A DNA stretch of 5,347 nt from Candidatus Gottesmanbacteria bacterium RBG_16_37_8 (GTDB lineage: Bacteria; Patescibacteriota; Microgenomatia; 2-02-FULL-39-11): NCBI GenBank assembly GCA_001779055.1, contig MFJA01000031.1, positions 13,752 through 19,098 on the forward strand, given 5' to 3'. Below, piece by piece: positions 1 to 5,347 of this stretch. Under the pieces are notes generated by a model that saw only the letters and a program-made list of their open reading frames with translations, was not told the DNA's origin and did not search any database. How positions within the stretch are numbered: the stretch's first letter is position 1; every line of letters begins with the position of its first letter. The position numbers and the translations under genes were made by a program.

Positions 1-581
1 GTTTCCAAAGCAATCCCCTTCCCCCATTTGGTCTTAAATTCAATTCCCTGTCTTTCTATTTCATGCTCCGCCCATATTTTATTCTGAAAATTCTTATATA
101 TCCCGTCCAACATTGTCATCCCTAAATCCAAAATTTTCTGATTCTGATCGGCAAAAATTAATTTCCAGCCATCCAATACTGCTACCATGCCGAAATCATA
201 ATAATCAGCTGTCGGATTGGGGAAATATACCTCGCGGAAATGATCAATTGTATTAACTACCTCAACCAACCTCTCCAAAGCCTGGTAGTCTTTTATTTTA
301 GACATTTGTTTCTTGTTTCTTTTGTCCTGTTCCTTAATATATTCCAATACTCTTTTGGCCGCACAGGTATCCTCATCTGTCTGATGATGATCCAAAAAAC
401 CCATACCGGTATCTACATGAAATACATCAGGATCACTATCGACAATCTCCTTATCCAAAGTTTGCCCGGCCGGAACAAATTTGACTTCCGCTTCCTCCCA
501 TCCTGATAAAAACCGCTTCAATAACCAAACGGATGTTATTGCATCCACATCAGGTGCCAAATGGGTAACAACTGTTTTCAT
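1..581 (-). CDS. DHH-superfamily phosphoesterase-like protein, 3' end cut off by the window
   Basis: An open frame starts at the ATG at 581 and reads 193 codons to the window edge with no stop, so the C-terminal part is missing. The N-terminus (MKTVVTHLAPDVDAITSVWL) resembles motif I of the DHH superfamily, with candidate metal ligands H7, D11 and D13. D57 lies in HVDTG, residues 64-66 are the signature DHH (FLDHHQ), and D113-H114 could be the fourth motif. DHH proteins are Mn-dependent phosphoesterases or exonucleases, including nanoRNases, RecJ, cyclic-di-AMP phosphodiesterases and the MYG1 group. The layout of short beta strands with an early DHH (residue 64) is closest in feel to MYG1-like members, but I cannot fix the substrate. 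No signal peptide is visible, so it is probably cytoplasmic. It lies 44 bases after the HD-domain gene, has no Shine-Dalgarno sequence, and has a promoter-like sequence directly in front of the ATG. Fold assignment is fairly sure; function is unknown. Confidence 0.75.
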   Translation of the reverse strand, partial: MKTVVTHLAPDVDAITSVWLLKRFLSGWEEAEVKFVPAGQTLDKEIVDSDPDVFHVDTGMGFLDHHQTDEDTCAAKRVLEYIKEQDKRNKKQMSKIKDYQALERLVEVVNTIDHFREVYFPNPTADYYDFGMVAVLDGWKLIFADQNQKILDLGMTMLDGIYKNFQNKIWAEHEIERQGIEFKTKWGKGIALE

Positions 582-587
582 GGGGAT

Positions 588-616
588 ATTTTAAATTCAG
601 AAGTACTTTTAAACAA
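588..616 (-). promoter_or_regulatory. Predicted promoter of the DHH gene, placed for leaderless transcription
   Basis: On the minus strand, TTGTTT (616-611) is followed by a 17-base spacer and TAAAAT (593-588), which matches five of six bases of the TATAAT -10 consensus. Only six bases (ATCCCC) separate the -10 box from the ATG at 581. A transcript starting about seven bases after the -10 box would begin at the start codon itself. The -35 match is weak (TTG only), and AT-rich gaps give such matches by chance, so this is moderate evidence. Confidence 0.4.
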
Positions 617-625
617 GCCTTAATT

Positions 626-2074
626 TCAAATAGGTGTAGGAAACCATGGTCCCTTAATATTCCAAGGATTATTCTTGTAAATATCATTTTGTCCCAATCC
701 AAAAAGATAAAAAGCAGCTATTCTTGAAGGAAGCATTTTAAGAACTTCAGGGTTATATAATCCGGATTTAATACGCTTTGGTTGTAAGGGGTAATTTCTC
801 ACATTTTTGTCTTTTAGATCAATTGCTGTCTTTATAAAACCCAATACAAATTGGAGATATTGTTGAGGATTTTGCCAATTGACATTCTGAGGTGATAAAA
901 TATTTATCAAAATCTGTTCACTATAACCTATATTTTCCAGAGTTCCCTTTAACTTATCTATTATCTCTTCAAAAGATGGCGGACCAAGTTCAAATTCTTC
1001 AAGATCAGTATCTGCGTTAATATGCAGTAAGGGTTCTTTATTGTCTTTTATTCTTTTACTTATTAAATATGTATCTAAATTATCACGTCTATCAAATATC
1101 CTGACTAAGAACGGCAAATAGTACCACATCAGGTATCTCCCGGCATATGGCAATGTTTCCTCAACCTTCTGATCATGATAGCGTCTTAACCTGATAAATT
1201 CCTGCTCTTCAGTTTCTCCCTCGCTTCTTAAAGCTTCTAGACCATTTATAAAATGACCACGATGGTCACAATCCATCATAAAGGATACTTTTTCTTTAAT
1301 TTCAAGCTCACCATTATCCAAATTTTTTACATCGCCAAATCTTCTAAAAATTATCTTATCTTTAATATTTCCGTCTGAAAAAACTTCAATTGTTTTATAA
1401 TCTCCATAAGGTGCTTTAGAACCGTCTAATAAGGTTTTATCTGCTTCCAGAAAATCGTGTAAAGCAGACATTATAATCAGGGATTTTGCAGTTTCCGGAG
1501 TAAAAGGATAAACAACTAAACCACCATTATACAATCTTGCATCATAATTAATAAAATCTATTGCCCGGTAAACTACTCTTAAAATATGGGCAAAAGCAGG
1601 CTCATTTGTCCGCCGGAATTGCCCCTCCATAGCTCTTTCGACAAAATTCAAAACGTTGATAATGTCTGTAGCTGAAAATCCTATTTCTTCAACTAATTTT
1701 TTTCCTTGAATATCAAATTTACTCCTAATTCCATAATATTTGCCCATCGTCTCTATACGCTGATAAACTTTCTCTTTCATTTCCTGATACGACTCGCAAT
1801 TCATGAATAATACACCCCGGATAACATCTTTATCTAATATACTAATCCTGTCTAAATATTCACTCTCATTACCCATGTATCTGCCTTCACAAAAACCAGG
1901 TAGATATCTGTTAAGTTCAAAAGGGTGCATCCCTATTTGATTTCTCTCGAAAGGATGCAGTCCCAAAATATAATCAGGAGATTTGTAATTTCTAATTGTT
2001 TCTGGGGATTTTTCCTGCATCATTTTGTACTTAGATGGCAGAATTTTGAATTCAAGGTATTTGTAAAAGCTCAT
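626..2074 (-). CDS. HD-domain phosphohydrolase, divergent RelA/SpoT-like (p)ppGpp hydrolase type
   Basis: This is a 482-residue, probably cytoplasmic protein. The central region carries the ordered metal-site residues of RelA/SpoT hydrolase domains: H163 (FAHILRVV), H206-D207 (ALHDFLEAD), and D328 with N332 (VRIFDRRDNLDTY, compare KLADRLHNMRT). The family hydrolyses ppGpp and pppGpp to GDP/GTP and pyrophosphate with Mn. Oddities are visible. The usual HDxxxED is HDFLEAD, so E210 is kept but the second acidic residue is Ala. Spacing between the His and HD (43) and between HD and the late Asp (121) is much wider than in classic enzymes, with an insert at about 215-270. No synthetase, TGS or ACT domain is seen. 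Residues 1-130 and 340-482 match nothing I recognise; residues 38-55 repeat an HPFE motif. The ATG at 2074 has no Shine-Dalgarno sequence; Met18 or Met19 are alternative starts. Hydrolase fold is likely; the alarmone substrate is inferred. Confidence 0.7.
   Translation of the reverse strand: MSFYKYLEFKILPSKYKMMQEKSPETIRNYKSPDYILGLHPFERNQIGMHPFELNRYLPGFCEGRYMGNESEYLDRISILDKDVIRGVLFMNCESYQEMKEKVYQRIETMGKYYGIRSKFDIQGKKLVEEIGFSATDIINVLNFVERAMEGQFRRTNEPAFAHILRVVYRAIDFINYDARLYNGGLVVYPFTPETAKSLIIMSALHDFLEADKTLLDGSKAPYGDYKTIEVFSDGNIKDKIIFRRFGDVKNLDNGELEIKEKVSFMMDCDHRGHFINGLEALRSEGETEEQEFIRLRRYHDQKVEETLPYAGRYLMWYYLPFLVRIFDRRDNLDTYLISKRIKDNKEPLLHINADTDLEEFELGPPSFEEIIDKLKGTLENIGYSEQILINILSPQNVNWQNPQQYLQFVLGFIKTAIDLKDKNVRNYPLQPKRIKSGLYNPEVLKMLPSRIAAFYLFGLGQNDIYKNNPWNIKGPWFPTPI
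1910..1963 (-). repeat. Tandem HPFE peptide motif coded inside the HD-domain gene
   Basis: Residues 38-45 (GLHPFERN) and 48-55 (GMHPFELN) are two copies of one motif with a ten-residue period. The four HPFE codons differ between the copies at every third position (CAT/CAC, CCT/CCC, TTC/TTT, GAG/GAA). The copies have therefore diverged in DNA while the peptide stayed the same, which points to selection on the peptide and against a recent duplication. The role is unknown; paired His and Glu could bind a metal or a partner. Confidence 0.6.
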
Positions 2075-2120
2075 TCTACCATAGGATATTGTTTATAAGA
2101 AGGAATTGAGGAAAGAGCTT

Positions 2121-2420
2121 CTATTCTTCCAGTTCCAGATCGATATTAAGATCAGGTTCCAGTTCGTTTTCTGATTCCTGTTGCAACTCCTTTTGAAGAC
2201 TGGTTACTTCCCTGTCAAGTCCGGAAATATCAGCTGCCGTTTCCTCGATCATTACCTTATTACCGGCCTTAGATTCCGTTTGGGTATATTGTTCGTTGCG
2301 ATTGACTATTCTAGCAACAGTCAATAAAACCACGAACATAACAACTGCCAAAAATGTTGCCACCATAAAACTCTTATCTGTTAACAGTTTAAACTCCTGA
2401 TTTTGGTTTTTATCTTCCAT
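2121..2420 (-). CDS. Small single-span membrane protein with acidic C-terminal tail
   Basis: I do not recognise this 99-residue protein. Residues 1-16 are polar, residues 17-36 (SFMVATFLAVVMFVVLLTVA) form one clear membrane helix, and R37 and R41 follow directly. Residues 59-99 contain 15 acidic and only two basic residues, with a possible short coiled coil at about 62-85. The orientation in the membrane is unclear because basic residues flank both sides of the helix. There is no signal cleavage site, so the helix is probably a permanent anchor. The ATG lies inside the end of the exported coiled-coil gene (11-base overlap), and GGGG lies four bases before it, so translational coupling to that gene is likely. 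A shared envelope role is inferred from this coupling. The gene could also be described as a hypothetical membrane protein only. Confidence 0.75.
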   Translation of the reverse strand: MEDKNQNQEFKLLTDKSFMVATFLAVVMFVVLLTVARIVNRNEQYTQTESKAGNKVMIEETAADISGLDREVTSLQKELQQESENELEPDLNIDLELEE

Positions 2421-3228
2421 ATATCCCCGTCACTTGAGGTTTTAATTCTTTCATAATTTCGCCCAATCCGGTTGTTATCTTTTTAATTATTTGTTGAATT
2501 TCATCAATCTCTTGTTTAACCTCATCTAGAACAGTTACCTCTTTAGCCTGTTCCAGCAAAGTTGTCGCCTGATTTAAATCTACCTGTAATTGAGCCAGAA
2601 TTACCCGAGAATTAGTAACATCAACTCCTCTTTGAGCAAAGCGGTTCAAATTTTCCCCAAATTTAGACAGGAGATTATTTAATCTATTTAATCTCTCTTC
2701 CAATCTGCTTAAATGATTTTGCAGTCTTCTTGACCTAATCTCACCTAAATTTAGAAGAAACAGCCGCCTTCTTTCCCTAAGTTCAACAACAATTGTTCTT
2801 AATTGCTCAATTGAGGTTACAGCTATCACCTCTTCTTTTTTCGCTGAAATCCAGATAATCTCTGCCTCGATTTTCTCTTTTATTCCGGCAACTATAATAG
2901 GATCATAATTACCGAGTTCTTCTTCGACTTTATTGAGATACCCGCTCCACTTATCCAAATATTCTATAACTGATTCTTTTGATTTTTCCAGAAGTTCCTG
3001 CTTTTTTTTAACAACTTCCTGACTAAGTTGATTTCTCACCTGATTAAGCTCTTGGAAATCTTTTTTTATCTCTTTTAGACTGCTGGAAGTAGCTTGTTCT
3101 TCCCTGTATTTTTTTAGGGAATCAAAAATTCCCTTAACATTGCCTTGGGCGGAAACAGTCAGCGGCAGAATAAGGATTATGGATAAAATAAAAAGAACTA
3201 AGAGAATCTTATAAGCAGATTTTTTCAT
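2410..3228 (-). CDS. Exported coiled-coil protein of unknown function
   Basis: This 272-residue protein begins with a classic Sec signal peptide: MKKSAYK, then a hydrophobic core at about 8-24, then LTVSA with likely cleavage after A27. The mature part is almost wholly predicted helix, rich in Lys, Glu, Leu and Arg, with heptad-like stretches at about 51-104, 115-135, 141-196 and 205-262. It contains no cysteine, no lipobox and no second membrane span, so it is probably a soluble or wall-associated helical bundle outside the membrane. No catalytic motif is seen. I prefer the ATG at 3228. An in-frame TTG at 3258 would add ten residues before the signal peptide, and it lies inside a promoter-like sequence, so it would not be transcribed from that promoter. 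The gene follows proS by 53 bases and overlaps the next gene by 11 bases. Helical surface proteins of this kind are common in Patescibacteria genomes, but no function can be assigned. Confidence 0.8.
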   Translation of the reverse strand: MKKSAYKILLVLFILSIILILPLTVSAQGNVKGIFDSLKKYREEQATSSSLKEIKKDFQELNQVRNQLSQEVVKKKQELLEKSKESVIEYLDKWSGYLNKVEEELGNYDPIIVAGIKEKIEAEIIWISAKKEEVIAVTSIEQLRTIVVELRERRRLFLLNLGEIRSRRLQNHLSRLEERLNRLNNLLSKFGENLNRFAQRGVDVTNSRVILAQLQVDLNQATTLLEQAKEVTVLDEVKQEIDEIQQIIKKITTGLGEIMKELKPQVTGIYGR

Positions 3229-3238
3229 GTCTGAATTA

Positions 3239-3268
3239 ATTATCTTTCTTAATAGCAAAAATTGTCAA
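3239..3268 (-). promoter_or_regulatory. Predicted sigma-70-type promoter of the exported coiled-coil gene
   Basis: On the minus strand a perfect TTGACA (3268-3263) is followed by an 18-base spacer and GATAAT (3244-3239, five of six matches to TATAAT). It sits 13 bases after the proS stop, in the gap before the exported coiled-coil gene. The -10 box ends ten bases before the ATG at 3228, so the expected transcript would have a leader of only about four bases, with no room for a Shine-Dalgarno sequence. It would make genes 3228-2121 at least partly independent of proS. Confidence 0.65.
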
Positions 3269-3281
3269 GTTGGTTAGAAGT

Positions 3282-4961
3282 TTATTTCAAAATCTCCAAT
3301 AATCGAGATTCACTATACAATTGAATATCCTTTTTATTTCTGTATTTTAATTCAACTTTATCCCCCGTTTTATTTGAAACAACCAACCTTATGGGGATTC
3401 CGATTAAATCAGCATCTGCAAACTTAACTCCGGCTGATTCATCGCGGTCATCCCAAAGTACTTCAATATTTTTCTCCATTAATTTGTGATAGAGTTTTTC
3501 TGCATTTTTCTCTCCACCGGACAATGATATTAGTTGAACAAGAAATGGAGCTATTTCTTTCGGCCACATAATGCCTTTGTCATCATGATGCTGTTCAATT
3601 GCCGCAGACAGAATTCTTGTCATGCCGATTCCATAACATCCCATGACGATCGGTTTGCTCTTCCCTTTTTTATCAATAAAATTGGCAGCCATAGCTTCGG
3701 AATAAATTGTTCCTAATTTAAACACATGACCAAGCTCGATTGTATTTAATTCTTTTATTTTTCCTTTTTTACATTTAATACAATTTTCACCACTTTTTAT
3801 TAACCTTACATCAATAAACTCTTCAGGTTTGGTAACATCCCTATCGAAATTTACATTAAGATTGTGGTAATCGGTCTTATTCGCCCCGGCTTCAAAATTA
3901 ATCCTGTCTTTTGTAGTCAGATCCCAAATAATCTTAATATTTTTAGGCAAGCCTACCGGTCCGGCATATCCCACTTTCGCTTTGGTCAGTTTTTTAACTG
4001 TGTCTTCACTAGCTAAAGCTAAAATGGTGCATTTCAGATAATTATGGAGTTTAGTTTCATTGATCTGGTATTCTCCCCGCACACATACTGCTATAACTTG
4101 ATTGTCAACTTGATAAAGTAAAGTCTTAGTCGTTTGATAGATCGGAATATTAAGGAATTTAGCCAGTTCCTCAACTCCGATAATTCCTTTACCCAACACT
4201 GCTCTCATTAGTTTTATATCTTTTTCTTGGGGATAAGAAGGAGAAATGGATTCTGCAGTTTCCAAGTTGGCTTTATATTGGCAACTATCACAAACAATTA
4301 TCTTATCTTCTCCTGCAGATGATAAAACCATAAACTCTTCTGACCCGCTGCCTCCAATTGCCCCACTGTCAGCTTTAACAACTACAGTTTCAAATCCCAT
4401 CTTTAGAAAAATTGCTTTATAAGCATCACTTATCAAAGCAAAACTTTCTTCCAATCCTTTCTCATCTATATCAAAACTATAGGCATCCTGCATTAAAAAC
4501 TCACGGGTTCTCAAAAGACCTGCATTTACCCTTATTTCATCACGGTATTTCCACTGATTCTGATTAACGATGCACGGCAAATCCTTATAACTTATAACGA
4601 ATTTACGTGCTATATCTGTTACTGTTTCTTCATGAGTAGGAGCCAACAGGTATTCTCCACCATGTTGGGCTTTAAACACAGCTAATATACGTTTCATTTT
4701 ACCGAAACGTCCAGATTCTTTCCATAAAGCTGCCGGATGGACAAAAGGCATGATTAAATGCTGGACTCCACGTTTCTCCAACTCTTCTTTAATGATATGG
4801 TCAACTTTTTCCAAAACTCTGAAGCCTAAGGGCAAAAAACTATAAATTCCGGCCGCCACGGGAGTGATAAAACCGGCTTTCAACAACAATTGATGGCTTA
4901 CTGCATTACTTGTCTGCATTTTTTGTCTTTTTGTTTTTCCAATAAGTTTTGAATATCTCAT
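3282..4961 (-). CDS. proS: Prolyl-tRNA synthetase, bacterial type with editing domain
   Basis: The enzyme charges tRNA-Pro with proline using ATP in the cytoplasm. It has 559 residues, near the usual length for the bacterial form. The class II core is complete: motif 1 at about 44-85, the TxE loop PTHEET at 108-113, motif 2 at about 137-163 (KYRDEI, then REFLMQDAYSF) and motif 3 at about 439-472 (GCYGIGMTR). The inserted YbaK-like editing domain at about 240-375 keeps the family residues K279, G331 (GYAGPVGL) and H366 (GANKTDYH), so removal of Ala-tRNA-Pro is expected. The anticodon-binding domain fills about 473-559. Two CxxC pairs (224/227 and 394/397) flank the editing domain and could bind zinc. 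In motif 2 the common RPRFG reads RVNAG. The ATG at 4961 gives the expected family N-terminus (MRYSKLIGKT). It lies nine bases after the ProC-like gene with no clear Shine-Dalgarno sequence. Confidence 0.97.
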   Translation of the reverse strand: MRYSKLIGKTKRQKMQTSNAVSHQLLLKAGFITPVAAGIYSFLPLGFRVLEKVDHIIKEELEKRGVQHLIMPFVHPAALWKESGRFGKMKRILAVFKAQHGGEYLLAPTHEETVTDIARKFVISYKDLPCIVNQNQWKYRDEIRVNAGLLRTREFLMQDAYSFDIDEKGLEESFALISDAYKAIFLKMGFETVVVKADSGAIGGSGSEEFMVLSSAGEDKIIVCDSCQYKANLETAESISPSYPQEKDIKLMRAVLGKGIIGVEELAKFLNIPIYQTTKTLLYQVDNQVIAVCVRGEYQINETKLHNYLKCTILALASEDTVKKLTKAKVGYAGPVGLPKNIKIIWDLTTKDRINFEAGANKTDYHNLNVNFDRDVTKPEEFIDVRLIKSGENCIKCKKGKIKELNTIELGHVFKLGTIYSEAMAANFIDKKGKSKPIVMGCYGIGMTRILSAAIEQHHDDKGIMWPKEIAPFLVQLISLSGGEKNAEKLYHKLMEKNIEVLWDDRDESAGVKFADADLIGIPIRLVVSNKTGDKVELKYRNKKDIQLYSESRLLEILK

Positions 4962-4970
4962 ATATATACT

Positions 4971-5347
4971 TTAATACAATTTCCCACTAATTACAGCTTT
5001 TTCTGCCCTTTCTAAATTTCTGGCGATTTTCTGCACTTTATAATACCCCTGATCAATACTTGCCTTGAGAGTTGCAAAATATCTTTTCTTTTCCAGATTT
5101 TTGATTACCTTTTGGGTAATTCCACCGGGAGTTGCCACCTCTTCAACCAATTTCTCGAAACTGATTCCAGTTTCTAACAAATGTCGGATGGCACCTTCAA
5201 ATGTAGTCAAAACGATTTGTTTTCGCTTCTCTCGATTAAAACCATAGAATTTTGCCGCTTTCTCCATATTGTTCATGAAATAACCGACATATCCTGTCCC
5301 ACAGCCGGAAATCATACCTAATCTGTCCAGCATTCCATCATCCTTAC
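4971..5347 (-). CDS. Pyrroline-5-carboxylate reductase-like protein, C-terminal domain only (5' end outside window)
   Basis: The frame stays open upstream to the window edge, so the Met at 5333 is internal and the N-terminal NAD(P)-binding domain lies outside. What is present is the helical dimerisation domain of the ProC family. The order LDRLGMISGCGTGYVGYFM aligns with the family's LSGSGPAYVF region, followed by REKRKQIVLTTFEGAIRHLL (family REQAxxLVLQTxxGAAxLL) and ATPGGIT (family TSPGGTT). ProC makes proline by reducing pyrroline-5-carboxylate with NAD(P)H and is cytoplasmic. The substrate loop is changed: SGSGPAY reads SGCGTGY, and the second Thr of the TPGGTT stretch is conserved only in part. 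It may therefore be a divergent ProC or a paralogue with another imine substrate. Close linkage to proS (nine bases) supports a proline role. The gene symbol is withheld because the catalytic half is not visible. Confidence 0.8.
   Translation of the reverse strand, partial: KDDGMLDRLGMISGCGTGYVGYFMNNMEKAAKFYGFNREKRKQIVLTTFEGAIRHLLETGISFEKLVEEVATPGGITQKVIKNLEKKRYFATLKASIDQGYYKVQKIARNLERAEKAVISGKLY

Noticed and set aside
240..506. 88-residue plus-strand open frame
   Set aside because: It lies wholly opposite the DHH-type gene, whose motifs are clear, and its translation has no recognisable features; it is a shadow frame.
2075..2120. Possible promoter or terminator in the gap before the HD-domain gene
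   Set aside because: TGGTAGAAT resembles an extended -10 box but overlaps the start codon and would place the transcript start inside the gene; no good -35 box is present. The imperfect stem from GGAAGA and TCTTTCC has a bulge and no T-run, so it is not a credible terminator.
3534..3716. 60-residue plus-strand open frame
   Set aside because: It is antisense to the motif 3 region of proS and carries no independent signal.
4101..4108. TTGACA hexamer on the minus strand inside proS
   Set aside because: There is no suitable -10 box at 16-19 bases, and it lies in well-conserved coding sequence, so it is probably a chance match.
5065..5247. 60-residue plus-strand open frame
   Set aside because: It is antisense to the ProC-like domain, whose conserved motifs show that the minus strand is coding.
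4971..5333. Treating the ProC-like frame as a complete 120-residue gene starting at the ATG at 5333
   Set aside because: The frame stays open to the window edge, and the Met falls inside the conserved alignment of the ProC C-terminal domain, so the gene is cut by the window rather than short.

Overview
The window is an AT-rich, gene-dense stretch of bacterial DNA. All six genes that I can support lie on the minus strand, with gaps of at most about 50 bases, so transcription runs from right (5347) to left (1). There is no gene-free stretch longer than 300 bases, and I see no RNA gene, mobile element or CRISPR array. Two genes run off the edges: a pyrroline-5-carboxylate reductase (ProC)-like gene has lost its 5' part at the right edge, and a DHH-type phosphoesterase-like gene has lost its 3' part at the left edge. 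The compact layout, near-absence of Shine-Dalgarno sequences, divergent proteins and small exported coiled-coil protein suggest an uncultivated, small-genome bacterium, possibly Patescibacteria/CPR. That is an inference. The prolyl-tRNA synthetase is clearly of the bacterial type with an inserted editing domain.

In transcription order the layout is as follows. (1) 5347-4971: the C-terminal domain of a ProC-like protein. (2) 4961-3282: prolyl-tRNA synthetase (proS), 9 bases downstream, so proline synthesis and proline-tRNA charging are probably co-transcribed. (3) 3228-2410: an exported, cysteine-free coiled-coil protein with a signal peptide, preceded by a strong promoter-like sequence (TTGACA, 18-base spacer, GATAAT). 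(4) 2420-2121: a small single-span membrane protein with a very acidic tail, overlapping gene 3 by 11 bases. (5) 2074-626: a 482-residue HD-domain protein with the residue order of RelA/SpoT-type (p)ppGpp hydrolases, but with unusual spacing and one altered catalytic position. (6) 581-1: a DHH-superfamily protein with its own promoter-like sequence ending six bases before the ATG.

The first two genes form a proline module. Genes 3 and 4 form a translationally coupled envelope pair. Genes 5 and 6 are both predicted metal-dependent phosphohydrolases of families that include enzymes degrading nucleotide second messengers or short RNA; whether they work together is not shown. The points most worth following up are the divergent RelA/SpoT-like hydrolase with its duplicated HPFE motif, and the two promoters placed so close to start codons that leaderless translation is predicted.
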